In this document: positions 23,388-33,479 of the stretch, one piece after another
Numbering within the stretch: position 1 is the stretch's first letter
How the letters are laid out: every line of letters begins with the position of its first letter
Assembly: GCA_945901125.1 (NCBI GenBank)
Contig: CAMDKD010000012.1
Coordinates: 1 to 64,000 of the forward strand
Origin: Bordetella parapertussis
GTDB taxonomy: Bacteria; Pseudomonadota; Gammaproteobacteria; Burkholderiales; Burkholderiaceae_C
DNA: 64,000 nt
Direction of reading: 5' to 3'
The notes under the pieces: generated by a model
The model's database searches: none
What the model saw: only the letters and a program-made list of their open reading frames with translations
Told to the model about the DNA's origin: nothing
Program-made: the position numbers and the translations under genes

Positions 23388-24776
23388 TTATTGAGGTGGA
23401 TCACGGTATTCCACATAAGCACGACCGCGCACTTCACGCTCCCAGTTCTTCAGCGTTTCTTCAAACTTGCGTTCCCGCAGGATATTGCGTACCAATTCCT
23501 GTTTATCGCGCAGGCTCAATGGTGCATCGCGCCGCTCCGTCACCTGAATCAAATGCACGCCGAAGCGAGATATCACAGGGTCAGCGATTTCACCTGGTTG
23601 CAACGCATCCATGACCTTTTCAAATTCCGGCACCATCATGCCGGGATTGGCCCAGCCCAGGTCTCCGCCCTGTGTCGAGCTGGCATCTTGTGAGAATTGC
23701 GTGGCCAATTCTTCGAAAGTAGCCTTGCCGGTCTCGATTTGGATTTTGTAACCGGCCAGTTGTGCGCGCGCCGAGTCCTGGCTCAATTGACCGCCGGGTC
23801 TGAGCAGAATATGCCGAGCCCGGGTTTGATTGATGCTCGTGGGCAGGGCATTCGGCGACTTACGTTCCAGCAGCTTCAAAATATGAAAGCCCGCGCCTGA
23901 GCGCAGCGGTCCGGTGACACCGGCAACCGGCAACGACTGAACAGCATCCACAAACAATGAGGGATATTTGTCTGGATTGCGCATGCCGAGTTGGCCGCCA
24001 TTGGCGCGGTCTGGGGCGCTCGAATTCTGTGCTGCGAGTTTGCTGAAGTCTTCCCCTGCGTTGATTTTTTTTAATAACTCTTCGGCTTTGTTAAAAATAC
24101 GCGTTACCTCATCGGCATCGGCTTTTTCAGGCACCGCCAATAAAATATGGGCAATGTGTATATCGTCATTTTTGCTCGGCTGAGTCTTGCTGTTTTCCAG
24201 CAAAAAGCTCTCGATTTCATGGTCTTGAATTTTGATGCGGTTGATGACCTCACGTTCACGAACCCTTTGCAAAAGCATTTGCCGTTTGATTTGTGCGCGG
24301 TATCTTTCCCAGCCCATGCCTTGGGCAAGTAATCGCTGCTTTAACTCTTCGATACTTAATTTATTGCGCTTTGCGGTCTGATCTATGGCTTGCTGTATTT
24401 CCTCCGTTGACACCTGAACATTCAATTGCCTGGCAACTTGTAATTGTGCTGATTCACTGATGAGATTTTCTAGTGCGTTCTGTAAAAGTACACTTTTACC
24501 TAGTTTGGCCGCAGCCGGGTCTGCCATAGCCGCCAGAATATTCACTTCGATATTAGTGATAGGCTCGTTATCCACCACGGCGACGATGAAGTCCAGAGCT
24601 TGGAATTGATCGGATTTCTCAATATCTGCAACCGCGGCCGCATTGCGCAAACTCAGACCTGCGGCAGGCTGATTACCGGCCCCGGGTTTAAGAGACTGCG
24701 CATACAGGCCATGAGCATGCAAGCCGATGAATGCCAAAAAGCTAAGTTTGAGAGCAAATGTGATCTTCAAAGGCAT
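23388..24776 (-). CDS. surA: Periplasmic peptidyl-prolyl isomerase/chaperone SurA
   Basis: The 462-residue periplasmic chaperone escorts outer-membrane proteins such as LptD. I chose MPLKITFALKLSFLAF at 24776, four bases after the lptD stop, because it gives a clean signal peptide (cleaved after YAQ). An ATG at 24788 would put acidic residues in front and overlap lptD. The N-terminal SurA domain includes VAVVDNEPITNIEV. Two parvulin domains follow (IHIAHILLAVP..., RARHILLRPGG...), each with the conserved FSKLAAQNSS or FEELATQFSQD pattern, then a C-terminal helix. Confidence 0.95.
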   Translation of the reverse strand: MPLKITFALKLSFLAFIGLHAHGLYAQSLKPGAGNQPAAGLSLRNAAAVADIEKSDQFQALDFIVAVVDNEPITNIEVNILAAMADPAAAKLGKSVLLQNALENLISESAQLQVARQLNVQVSTEEIQQAIDQTAKRNKLSIEELKQRLLAQGMGWERYRAQIKRQMLLQRVREREVINRIKIQDHEIESFLLENSKTQPSKNDDIHIAHILLAVPEKADADEVTRIFNKAEELLKKINAGEDFSKLAAQNSSAPDRANGGQLGMRNPDKYPSLFVDAVQSLPVAGVTGPLRSGAGFHILKLLERKSPNALPTSINQTRARHILLRPGGQLSQDSARAQLAGYKIQIETGKATFEELATQFSQDASSTQGGDLGWANPGMMVPEFEKVMDALQPGEIADPVISRFGVHLIQVTERRDAPLSLRDKQELVRNILRERKFEETLKNWEREVRGRAYVEYRDPPQ

Positions 24777-24780
24777 GTCT

Positions 24781-27294
24781 TCATTCATATTGTGTGAAAG
24801 GGCTGGGGGCAAATTTGAAAGGTTCACGCAGATTTTGATATCGCGAAATATTGTCTTTGACCGAGCCCATAGAACCCAAACCCAGCCGGGAAAAATCATT
24901 GAACTCCAATTGGAACATCAAACTTGAAGTAGCAGTTGTCAAAGTTAATTGTGTGCGTTGAGCGGCTACCCGGGCCAGCCAACACCCGCCGTCATATTCA
25001 AAGCCCACCAAGGAATCTACCAGCCGCTCGTCAAGCTTGCTGTAGTTCAATCGGCCTACCGAGTACCAGCGGCCGGCACCCATTCCCTGACCTTGTCTTT
25101 GGTCAATGCCTATGTCACGCCACAAATCATTCAAAGGCCACTGCCAGCTGACATCTATGACTTCAGATGCCTCGTATTGAAAGCGGTAAGCAATGTTGAC
25201 GACACGATAACCGCTGGGGTTGTAGCGAAAACCATAAGATTTTCGTTCAGAACGGCTTTCTTCATAGTTGTATTGCACTAAACTGTCAAACGTCAGTTTG
25301 GGTGTCAAATACAGGCTTGCGCCGCCTAGAATGTCGCTGTACCCTGAATTGACAGCAGTTGCGTCCGGCGTCAGCAATACATTCTGCGCAGCAAAACGAT
25401 AGCGCTGTGCCAAACCAAAACGCGCTCCTTCTGCCCCAGTTTCAGGATTGATCATTCGCGATGTCCCCCCCAGAGTCAAGGTATGCGAATCGGAAATTCG
25501 ATCCTGACCTGAAAAAGAGTTTTCGGTGAAGACGGTTGCAAAGTTAAAGTCATTGCTTCCGGTATCGTAATTCGGTAAATCACTTTGGTAACGATAAGGT
25601 GTGTACACATAAAAACCCCTTGGCTCTAATGTCTGGGTCCAATTGGTATCGAAGAGTTGTAAGGACCGCTCCATGACGGCACCGGTGTCCAAGCTGAATG
25701 TAGGGACAACCACGCCGTCACTGTTGGAAGCAGTGCTTTTGCCATATGTGCCGTTGTATGCTTTTTCGTATTGGTACTGGCGTGCGCTTAACGATAATTT
25801 GGGCGAGATGTAGCCGTAACTTGTGAGAAATGGCCTGCTCACATAATTATTAGCAACCATTCGCAAAGCATTTTTCTGATTACAGTAGGCGCTCCACAAG
25901 TTTGCGGCAAAAGCGCAATAAAAAGTACGGTTTACGCTGAAATGGGTCAGGTCGGTATTGACAGTCCAGTCAAAGCCTTCTATGTCGGCGCGCATGTAAT
26001 TGACTGTCAGTTGCGGCAATTTATCAAAAGGCGCGGCAATGGCTGAACTTGAATCTGTTCCTTGCTGCGTTTGCCATTGCGTGACATTCACACCTGCTGC
26101 AAGCGTTCCCCAGCCTTTTCTCAGATTTATGGTTGTGGGTAAAACGCGCTGAATCAATTTACTGTTGGCGCCTACATTAAGGTTGGTGAAATCGCTCCAA
26201 TAGTTGTTATCGCTGACTTGATTGATGTCAAAAGAAAATTCCAGCCCCTGCTTTTCATCCGCCCAGCCCTTATGTTGAAAACTCAAGCCCCAGCGCTCGC
26301 TTGCCCGCAATTCATCTGCCGGCATGTATTCAAACAAGGCTGTACCTTCGAACGGTTGTTGGGGCGCTTTTCTCTCAAGATACCGAAACTCATTACTGAA
26401 CAATACACCTCTTTGGCTCATAGGCGTCGTGGTGATTGTGTAGTCCCGGTTCGGCGCTAAGTTAACGTAATAGGGAAGGCTCATTTCAACGCCACCTAAA
26501 TTGTCAATAAAAAAGGTCGGTGCCAGAAAACCGGATTTTCTTTCGCTGCTTAGCGGAAAACTCAATACCGGCGAGGCCAATATTGGAACGCCGTAAAAAA
26601 GCAGTTGTGCATTTTTAGCCACCGCTTCATTGTGATCCTGATCAAAGCTGATTTGATCTGCTTTCATGAACCAGTCCGGCATCCAATCCGGACCTGGTTT
26701 ACGTTTACAACTGGTGTATCTAACCTTTTCCGCCACGGTTTTTTTATCATCAATGAATTGCATTTTTTCTGCTGATCCCTGACCGTTTCCTTTGTTAAAA
26801 AAGAACACCGGGTCTTGCATATAACCGTCCATTGCGTCCAATTTCAAGTCAAGCTGCGTACCAGTGAAGATGTTTCCACCACGGTTCATGTAAACACTGC
26901 CATTGGCTATGGCCTGGTCGGCTGGCTGAAAATACTCTATTCTTTCAGCCCTTATAAGCGTTTCTCCCCGTCTTAGTTTTACGCTTCCATCCAATGTCAC
27001 TTCGAGATCGGTTCGCCCTTTCAAGTTATCTGTATCTATATAAACCGGCTGTAGCTGGTTTTCTGTGCTGCCGCGTTTGGGATTCAGTCCTAGACTAGGC
27101 TTAAGTTTAAGACCGCTACCTGACCAGGCTTCGCTATGGGGATCAATTTCACAGGATAATTGGTTTTCTTTGTTTGACAACTCTTCACTGCTTTGCAGTG
27201 CGGGCTGCTGTTTTTGTGCATATGCTGTCCCGCTCCACAGAACGCAGCATAAAACACTCACAAAGAGTCTTGGCATGACAAAAAGCAGTCGCAT
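24781..27294 (-). CDS. lptD: LPS-assembly outer-membrane protein LptD
   Basis: The 837-residue beta-barrel inserts lipopolysaccharide into the outer leaflet. It has a signal peptide (to about residue 26, AYAQ). The N-terminal LptA/OstA-like jellyroll (about 65-240) includes VTLDGSVKLRRGETLIRAERIEYF and QAIANGSVYMNRGG. A large barrel follows to the C-terminus. Cys residues at the N-terminus (LSCEID) and within the barrel (CWLARVAAQ) could form the disulfides known for LptD. The gene heads the lptD-surA-rsmA operon and diverges from the amgK-like gene, 50 bp away. Confidence 0.95.
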   Translation of the reverse strand: MRLLFVMPRLFVSVLCCVLWSGTAYAQKQQPALQSSEELSNKENQLSCEIDPHSEAWSGSGLKLKPSLGLNPKRGSTENQLQPVYIDTDNLKGRTDLEVTLDGSVKLRRGETLIRAERIEYFQPADQAIANGSVYMNRGGNIFTGTQLDLKLDAMDGYMQDPVFFFNKGNGQGSAEKMQFIDDKKTVAEKVRYTSCKRKPGPDWMPDWFMKADQISFDQDHNEAVAKNAQLLFYGVPILASPVLSFPLSSERKSGFLAPTFFIDNLGGVEMSLPYYVNLAPNRDYTITTTPMSQRGVLFSNEFRYLERKAPQQPFEGTALFEYMPADELRASERWGLSFQHKGWADEKQGLEFSFDINQVSDNNYWSDFTNLNVGANSKLIQRVLPTTINLRKGWGTLAAGVNVTQWQTQQGTDSSSAIAAPFDKLPQLTVNYMRADIEGFDWTVNTDLTHFSVNRTFYCAFAANLWSAYCNQKNALRMVANNYVSRPFLTSYGYISPKLSLSARQYQYEKAYNGTYGKSTASNSDGVVVPTFSLDTGAVMERSLQLFDTNWTQTLEPRGFYVYTPYRYQSDLPNYDTGSNDFNFATVFTENSFSGQDRISDSHTLTLGGTSRMINPETGAEGARFGLAQRYRFAAQNVLLTPDATAVNSGYSDILGGASLYLTPKLTFDSLVQYNYEESRSERKSYGFRYNPSGYRVVNIAYRFQYEASEVIDVSWQWPLNDLWRDIGIDQRQGQGMGAGRWYSVGRLNYSKLDERLVDSLVGFEYDGGCWLARVAAQRTQLTLTTATSSLMFQLEFNDFSRLGLGSMGSVKDNISRYQNLREPFKFAPSPFTQYE

Positions 27295-27344
27295 ATTTAA
27301 AATAGGCGCGCAGATCCGCGCTGTTTGTAGAATTGTGATTATCC

Positions 27345-28463
27345 ATGAGCAGAACTTACCCCGAGATCACCCCTGATTTGACCGTCGTTCAAGCTATCAT
27401 TGATTTAGGCTGGGAGGACTCACATCGTGCCCTTCAATTTACTGACTGGCTATCTTCACTCGCCCATCTTCACGGTCTTTTGATAGATACGGTGAAAAGC
27501 GCTTCTGCCGATGCGAGTTTCAGACGCTATTTCAGAATCCATTCTGAATCCCAAACTTTTATTCTGATGGATGCGCCACCAGACAAGGAAAATTGTCAGC
27601 CTTTTGCAGACATTGCACAACTTATGTTGAGTGCCGGCCTTCGCGTGCCGCGTGTCTTGGACTGGCACGTCAGCCATGGTTTTATGCTGCTTGACGACAT
27701 GGGCAATCAAACCATGATGCAGTATTTTGCAGACGCCGGCACGGCGCAACGTTTTACTTTGTTTGAGCAAGCGACCGATGCGCTGATCTCATGGCAACAA
27801 TCATCGGTGGCCGGGATACTTCCTGCATACGATGAAATATTGCTGCGCCGCGAGCTCTCACTTTTCGAGCAGTGGTACATCAACGGCCACCGCCAATTGA
27901 GCTTGAATCCGCAACAACAAACAGATTTATATAAGGTCTATGACCGGTTGGTTGAAACCAATCTGCATGCACCCCATGTTTTTGTACACAGAGATTTCAT
28001 GCCTCGCAATCTCATGCTGTCTGACGATGCTACTGACAAACGCTTAGGTGTTCTTGATTTTCAAGACGCTGTTTACGGACCCATTACCTATGACATCGCC
28101 AGCTTAATGCGTGACGCTTTCATGAGTTGGGATGAGGAATTCTGCCTTGACATCACGGTTCGTTATTGGCATAAAGCTCGTGCTGCAGGTCTGATGAATT
28201 TTGAAGATTGGGGCACTGACTTCGCTGCCTTTTACCGTGCTGTTGAATGGATGGGTTTACAACGCCACTTGAAAGTTGCCGGTATTTTTGCGCGCTTGAG
28301 CCTGCGTGACAACAAGCCTAAATACCTGGCTGATACACCCAGGTTTATCGGCTACATACGCTCTACCGCCAGCAGATACCGCGAGCTTTTTCCTTTGCTG
28401 CGTTTGATTGACCATATCGAAGGCAGCAGTCCCGCTGTTTCTTATGCATTCGGTAGTGTGTAA
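27345..28463 (+). CDS. AmgK-like anomeric sugar kinase (aminoglycoside phosphotransferase fold)
   Basis: The 372-residue kinase has the APH fold with the catalytic loop VFVHRDFMPRNLML and the metal-binding LGVLDFQDAVYGPITYD. SASADASFRRYFRI and FILMDAPPDKENC are typical of AmgK, which phosphorylates MurNAc/GlcNAc at C1 in peptidoglycan recycling. Location next to lptD is usual for it. The usual partner murU (nucleotidyltransferase) does not follow; rsmE starts at the overlapping TAATG instead. N-terminal residues about 1-40 extend beyond the usual family start, so a later start is possible. Confidence 0.8.
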   Translation: MSRTYPEITPDLTVVQAIIDLGWEDSHRALQFTDWLSSLAHLHGLLIDTVKSASADASFRRYFRIHSESQTFILMDAPPDKENCQPFADIAQLMLSAGLRVPRVLDWHVSHGFMLLDDMGNQTMMQYFADAGTAQRFTLFEQATDALISWQQSSVAGILPAYDEILLRRELSLFEQWYINGHRQLSLNPQQQTDLYKVYDRLVETNLHAPHVFVHRDFMPRNLMLSDDATDKRLGVLDFQDAVYGPITYDIASLMRDAFMSWDEEFCLDITVRYWHKARAAGLMNFEDWGTDFAAFYRAVEWMGLQRHLKVAGIFARLSLRDNKPKYLADTPRFIGYIRSTASRYRELFPLLRLIDHIEGSSPAVSYAFGSV

Positions 28464-29185
28464 TGTCACGCCACCGGATTTTCTATGGTGAGGTTTTGCA
28501 AGCCGGGCTTTCATTTCGTCTGAGCGACTCTGCAGCCAGACATGTGCAGGTTTTGCGTTTGCAACCGGGCTCGCTCATAGAGTTGTTCAATGGAAGTGGT
28601 GAGGCCTTTACTGCCCAAATTGAACTCATGGGTAAACACAGTGTCGATGTCACTGTGGTTCAAAAACTGAGCTTTGTAGCTAAGCCAAGCAATTACACAC
28701 ATATTGTGGTCGGCATGCCGGCCAATGAGCGCATGGACTGGCTGGTTGAAAAAGCGACTGAGCTTGGTGTCAGCCGCATCACGCCGGTCATGTCACAACG
28801 CACAGTGCTGCGCTTAAGCGGTGATCGCGCTACCAAGCGTGTCGATCACTGGCAGGGAATCGCTCAATCTGCATGCAGTCAATCCGGACGCAATTTCCTG
28901 CCTCAAATTGATGTTCCTTTGTTATTAAATGAATTCCTGATGAGCATTCAAGTTAGTGATAAGAGTTTGAACATTCTTTTGTCTTTACAAGCTAACGCGC
29001 CTGGGTGGCGTGAGCTGTGGATGTCCAAACCGGCTCACGTGACTGTGTTAAGCGGTCCTGAAGGCGGTTTTACGCAGGAAGAAGAGTCCGCTGCCTTGCA
29101 ACATGGCTTTCTTTCAGCAAGCTTAGGCCCTTTTGTTTTACGCGCTGAAACTGCGGCCTTGACCGTACTTGCTCAATTACTATGA
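28463..29185 (+). CDS. rsmE: 16S rRNA m3U1498 methyltransferase
   Basis: The 240-residue SPOUT-class methyltransferase modifies U1498 of 16S rRNA. The N-terminal PUA-like region (RHVQVLRLQPGSLIELFNGSG) is followed by the SPOUT domain with MPANERMDWLVEKATELGV, TPVMSQRTV, and the knot SGPEGGFTQEEE and LGPFVLRAETAALTVLA. The ATG overlaps the stop of the amgK-like gene by one base, so translation is coupled. Confidence 0.95.
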   Translation: MSRHRIFYGEVLQAGLSFRLSDSAARHVQVLRLQPGSLIELFNGSGEAFTAQIELMGKHSVDVTVVQKLSFVAKPSNYTHIVVGMPANERMDWLVEKATELGVSRITPVMSQRTVLRLSGDRATKRVDHWQGIAQSACSQSGRNFLPQIDVPLLLNEFLMSIQVSDKSLNILLSLQANAPGWRELWMSKPAHVTVLSGPEGGFTQEEESAALQHGFLSASLGPFVLRAETAALTVLAQLL

Positions 29186-29213
29186 GGGGTCTTATTGGAG
29201 TCCTTGGGTATTT

Positions 29214-30065
29214 TCAACCGTAGCGCAAATCCAACCATTCAATCAATTTTGAAAAAACTATTGTTTTTTCCGGGTCATTGAATATCTCGTGGTACATCAC
29301 ATTAAAGCAGTGTGTTTGAAGATAATCTTTAGGTGCCGATTGTGCAAATTTAGCACTGCCCTTGGGATTGACCAGCCTGTCTTGTCCCGCATACAACAAT
29401 AAAGCAGGTTTGTGCCAAGCAGCAGCTTCTTTCAAGGCAAGTTTTCCCTGGTCAATGATCCATGCGGCCAAGCCTGAAGATATTTTTCTGTGCACGCGCT
29501 TGTCTTGTCTGTATTCACGCACCACTTGCGCATCTCTGGACAACCAGTTCAGTTCAAGTTTGTTATCTACCCTGACATGTGCAAACCAATGTGGCAAGAC
29601 ACTAAGCAATAATTTGTCTGATATGGTGGTGTAGGCAGCAAGCGCGGGTGAACTCATGACCACAGCATCGGCTATATCCTGGTGCTGTGCCGCAGCTCTT
29701 GCCACGACCAGACCTCCCATGCTATGCCCCAGCAGCACCAGTTTTGACTCGGTGTTATGCATGTATGCGATGACTGTTTTCAAATCCTCGGTGAGTCTGT
29801 TTGACTGATCTATATCGCCGGTCACACCGGACGACAAACCGTGGCCCATATGGTCATAAGCCATGACCTCATAACCCGCTTGATGCAACACATAGGCCAG
29901 ATGGTTGTACCTGCCCATATGCTCACCCAAACCATGTACCAACATGACCGAGGCCTTGATGTGTTTATCCGGACGCGGCCAGCGGTACAAAGCCAGTGTA
30001 TGTGTGCCCAGCTCTAAATTTTCTATAACGGGCTTGAAGGTGTGTTGCACTGCTATGGTGCTCAT
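29214..30065 (-). CDS. Alpha/beta hydrolase, monoacylglycerol-lipase-like (serine aminopeptidase S33 family)
   Basis: The 283-residue hydrolase has the nucleophile elbow LLGHSMGGLV with the catalytic Ser, the oxyanion region MLVHGLGEHMGRY, AYDHMGHGLSSG, a late acid in LYAGQDRLVNPKGS and a late His near CFNVMYHEIFNDPEK. This is the layout of Hydrolase_4 lysophospholipase or monoglyceride lipase proteins. There is no signal peptide, so it is cytoplasmic. The gene overlaps metW by 4 bp at the end of the metX-metW transcript; whether it has a role linked to methionine is unknown. Confidence 0.85.
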   Translation of the reverse strand: MSTIAVQHTFKPVIENLELGTHTLALYRWPRPDKHIKASVMLVHGLGEHMGRYNHLAYVLHQAGYEVMAYDHMGHGLSSGVTGDIDQSNRLTEDLKTVIAYMHNTESKLVLLGHSMGGLVVARAAAQHQDIADAVVMSSPALAAYTTISDKLLLSVLPHWFAHVRVDNKLELNWLSRDAQVVREYRQDKRVHRKISSGLAAWIIDQGKLALKEAAAWHKPALLLYAGQDRLVNPKGSAKFAQSAPKDYLQTHCFNVMYHEIFNDPEKTIVFSKLIEWLDLRYG

Positions 30066-30661
30066 GCTGTCAGTTGACTTTCGCTTGTTAATTGAAAAAC
30101 CGCAGTCGCGGCCAGTGCATTCGGCCAGAAGCGCACAATTTTTTCGCCCTCTAAACCAAACGCATCTTTGATGTGCAAATGGTTTTTTAAAGCCAATGCC
30201 TGAAAGTCTGCAAATGTACCCACTCTGATATTCGGTGTGTCATACCACTCATAGGGTAATTGTGGCGTCACAGGCATACGCCCGCGCAACACGCTCCAGC
30301 GGTTAAACCAATGACCGAAGTTTGGAAACGTAATGATTCCCATGCGCGCCACTCTCAGCGTTTCCTGCAACATGGTTTCTGCGTTCCTCAAATGCTGCAA
30401 TGTGTCTATTTGCAAGACAACGTCGAATGACTGATCTTCAAATAAACGCAACCCTTGTTCCAAGTTAAGTTGTATCACTTGAACTCCGCGCTTGACACAA
30501 GCTGCCACATTCGCATCATCAATTTCCACACCATAACCGCAACACCCATGCTCTGACTGCAAAAAACTCAACAAAGCACCATCTCCGCAACCCAGATCAA
30601 GCACCCGGCTGCCGTACGGCACCAATTCGGCAATGGTTTGCGCTAAAAACTTTACCGACAT
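30062..30661 (-). CDS. metW: Methionine biosynthesis protein MetW
   Basis: The 199-residue SAM-binding-fold protein accompanies MetX in proteobacteria and is needed for efficient homoserine acylation. Motif I is RVLDLGCGDGALLSFLQ. FDVVLQIDTLQHLRNAETML, GIITFPNFGHWFNRWSVL and LPYEWYDTPNIRVGTFADF are family signatures. The start overlaps the end of metX by 10 bp. No methyl-transfer reaction is assigned with certainty to the family. Confidence 0.94.
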   Translation of the reverse strand: MSVKFLAQTIAELVPYGSRVLDLGCGDGALLSFLQSEHGCCGYGVEIDDANVAACVKRGVQVIQLNLEQGLRLFEDQSFDVVLQIDTLQHLRNAETMLQETLRVARMGIITFPNFGHWFNRWSVLRGRMPVTPQLPYEWYDTPNIRVGTFADFQALALKNHLHIKDAFGLEGEKIVRFWPNALAATAVFQLTSESQLTA

Positions 30662-31791
30662 TCTTCATCACCTGCTGTGAAGATACGTTCAAAGTACGCT
30701 CTCACCACATTCATATACCTGGGGTCATCCAGTAAAAATGCATCATGCCCATGCGGCGCATCAATTTCTGCATAACTTAACTTTCGTTTATTAGCCACAA
30801 GTGCCTCTACCATTTCTCTGCTTCTGGCAGGTGCAAAGCGCCAATCGGTGGTGAAGCTCACCACTAGGAATTGCGCTGTCGCTCTGGCCATGGCTTGAAC
30901 CAGGCTGCCATTGAATGCCTTGGCCGGGTCGAAATAATCCAAGGCACGTGTAATCAATAAGTACGTGTTCGCATCAAAATACTTACTAAACTTATCACCC
31001 TGGTATCTCAAATAACTTTCAATTTGAAATTCAATAGCCTGGGTGCTGTATTGGTAATCATTGCCTTGATGAAGCTTTCTTCCGAATTTGCTGTTCATCA
31101 CATCATCACTCAAATAGGTAATGTGTCCGAGCATTCGGGCGATGCGCAAGCCACGCTCGGGCACCACCGAGTGCTCATAAAAGTGACCGCCATGAAAATC
31201 CGGGTCTGTCACGATGGCACGTCTGGCGACTTCATTGAATGCAATGTTTTCAGCCGTCAAATTGGGCGCACTGGCAATCACCACGGCATGTTTGACTCTG
31301 TGCGGGTATTGCAGACTCCAGCTCAAAGCCTGCATACCACCCAGGCTGCCACCCATGACGGCTGCCAGCGTATCTATCCCTAATTCATCCAGTAATCTGG
31401 CTTGTGCATTTACCCAGTCTTCTACTGTGACCACCGGAAAATCCGCGCCGTAAGTCCGGCCTGTCTGAGGATTTTTGTGCATAGGCCCAGTGGAACCGAA
31501 ACAAGACCCCAGATTGTTCACACCGATGACAAAAAACCGCTTGGTGTCCACCGGCTTGCCCGGCCCGATCATGTTGTCCCACCAGCCTTCACTTTTTTCC
31601 TGCCCCTCATATACACCTGCAACATGGTGAGAGGCGTTCAACGCATGGCAAATCAACACGGCATTGCTTTTATCCTGGTTCAATTGTCCATAGGTTTCAA
31701 AGCTTAGGTGGTAATCGATCAATGCACCGCCTGCGCTCAGCGCCAATGGCTCATGAAACTGCATAGACGATGGTGAAGCAATGAATGACAT
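30652..31791 (-). CDS. metX: Homoserine O-acyltransferase MetX
   Basis: The 379-residue alpha/beta-hydrolase-fold enzyme acylates homoserine in the first committed step of methionine synthesis. The start MSFIASPSSMQFHEPL at 31791 is chosen; the open frame upstream is not family-like. Signatures are CHALNASHHVAG, WWDNMIGPGKPVDT, the oxyanion/nucleophile GGSLGGMQALSW, and late Asp/His in SFTTDWRFAP and APHGHDAFLLD. MetX/MetW proteins of proteobacteria may use succinyl-CoA rather than acetyl-CoA, so donor choice is left open. It sits upstream of metW. Confidence 0.95.
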   Translation of the reverse strand: MSFIASPSSMQFHEPLALSAGGALIDYHLSFETYGQLNQDKSNAVLICHALNASHHVAGVYEGQEKSEGWWDNMIGPGKPVDTKRFFVIGVNNLGSCFGSTGPMHKNPQTGRTYGADFPVVTVEDWVNAQARLLDELGIDTLAAVMGGSLGGMQALSWSLQYPHRVKHAVVIASAPNLTAENIAFNEVARRAIVTDPDFHGGHFYEHSVVPERGLRIARMLGHITYLSDDVMNSKFGRKLHQGNDYQYSTQAIEFQIESYLRYQGDKFSKYFDANTYLLITRALDYFDPAKAFNGSLVQAMARATAQFLVVSFTTDWRFAPARSREMVEALVANKRKLSYAEIDAPHGHDAFLLDDPRYMNVVRAYFERIFTAGDEECR

Positions 31792-32067
31792 ATTTTTCCG
31801 GCAGCGCCAAAAACGAGACCGGAAAGGCACGACGTCTTTAGCTGAACTTGTTAAAGCGCCCGCAAGCTGTGGCAAATCGGCGCTGTTGTGATAATTATAG
31901 CCATGTGCACTGCTACTTATTGAACTGTACTGAACGAACAGTACCCTCTGCATCCATTCAAATTCCAATGGTCACCTCAGCGGTGCGTTTTTTGCTTTTA
32001 TTTGGTGCGAGTGGTGTATTCCTTAATTTTTTGCACCATATTAAATCATTTGTCACCAGGAGCTCAC

Positions 32068-33270
32068 ATGGATGCACTCAAACAGGGCGCTGATGCCTTG
32101 TTCATTTTGTTAGGCGCCATCATGGTTTTGGCCATGCATGCAGGTTTTGCCTTTTTGGAATTAGGCACAGTCAGACAAAAAAACCAGGTCAACGCCCTGG
32201 TGAAAATTCTGGTTGATTTCAGCATTTCTACGGTTGTGTATTTTGCAGTTGGCTACAGTGTTGCATACGGTACGCATTTTTTTGTCGGCGCTGATGTGCT
32301 TGCTGCGCGCAACGGCTATGACCTGGTCAAGTTTTTCTTTTTGCTGACTTTTGCTGCAGCTATTCCGGCAATTGTTTCAGGCGGCATTGCTGAGAGAGCT
32401 CGTTTTTATCCTCAACTTCTAGCAACTGCTGTTATTGTCGGATTTATTTATCCTTTTTTCGAGGGCATTGTATGGAACCAGCATTTCGGGTTCCAGGCTT
32501 GGCTGCTTGCGACGACTGGCGCTGAGTTCCATGATTTTGCGGGTTCCGTGGTGGTTCATGCGGTCGGCGGCTGGATTGCATTGCCCGCTGTTATTTTTCT
32601 TGGCGCACGCAGCAACCGCTATCGCAAAGACGGAGCAATTTCTGCTCATCCCCCATCAAGCATTCCTTTTTTAGCACTTGGCGCATGGGTCTTGTGTGTT
32701 GGCTGGTTCGGCTTTAACGTCATGAGCGCACAAACACTGGACAAAATCTCCGGCCTGGTCGCGGTCAATAGTCTGATGGCCATGGTCGGCGGCACACTTG
32801 CAGCTTTATTTGTCGGGAAAAATGACCCGGGTTTTGTTCATAACGGCCCTCTTGCGGGCTTGGTCGCAATTTGTGCCGGCTCTGACTTGATGCACCCTTT
32901 GGGGGCATTGCTTGTCGGGTGCGTAGCCGGCGCCTTGTTTGTCTATATGTTCACGCTGACTCAAAACAAGTGGAAAATTGATGATGTACTTGGTGTTTGG
33001 CCTTTGCACGGCTTATGCGGAACCTGGGGCGGTTTGGCTGCGGGTATTTTCGGCAGTACAGCACTCGGCGGGCTGGGTGGAGTTAGCTTTACAGCCCAAT
33101 TGATCGGCACATTAACCGGTGTTTTTTGGGCCCTGGTCTCTTCTGTTGTCTTATACGGCTTGATCAAAGTATTTTTCGGCTTGCGCCTAACACAGGAAGA
33201 AGAGTTTGAAGGCGCAGACATGAGTATCCACAAAGTCAGCGCTACGCCAGACCGCGAGTCCAGTTGGTGA
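32068..33270 (+). CDS. amt: Second ammonium transporter (Amt family), not linked to a PII gene
   Basis: The 400-residue transporter starts MDALKQGADALFILLGAIMV, 7 bp after CCAGGAG. It has no cleavable signal peptide, unlike the AmtB at 6305. The family core is present: AFLELGTVRQKNQVNAL, GGIAERARF, DFAGSVVVHAVGGWIALPA with the first pore His, and WPLHGLCGTWGGLAAGIFG with the second. The C-terminal EEEFEGADMSIHK is kept. It belongs to a branch clearly different from the glnK-linked copy. No glnK or sigma-54 promoter is visible next to it. It diverges from metX. Confidence 0.93.
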   Translation: MDALKQGADALFILLGAIMVLAMHAGFAFLELGTVRQKNQVNALVKILVDFSISTVVYFAVGYSVAYGTHFFVGADVLAARNGYDLVKFFFLLTFAAAIPAIVSGGIAERARFYPQLLATAVIVGFIYPFFEGIVWNQHFGFQAWLLATTGAEFHDFAGSVVVHAVGGWIALPAVIFLGARSNRYRKDGAISAHPPSSIPFLALGAWVLCVGWFGFNVMSAQTLDKISGLVAVNSLMAMVGGTLAALFVGKNDPGFVHNGPLAGLVAICAGSDLMHPLGALLVGCVAGALFVYMFTLTQNKWKIDDVLGVWPLHGLCGTWGGLAAGIFGSTALGGLGGVSFTAQLIGTLTGVFWALVSSVVLYGLIKVFFGLRLTQEEEFEGADMSIHKVSATPDRESSW

Positions 33271-33479
33271 TATTTGTCGTTTTTTAGGGTTTTCATTCAT
33301 AAATCAGGTAGAAATACTTGATTGACAGACCCTAATCTGTTTCATAATGGTTGCGACTGTCTTATCCACGGGGTGGGTAAACAGTGCGTCGGTGATCGGT
33401 TAGTTTCGCTTCTTGGCTTTCGTGGACAGGTGCAATCGGGACTCCATCGCTTTTTTATTCGTTTTTATGGAGTCCCTGA

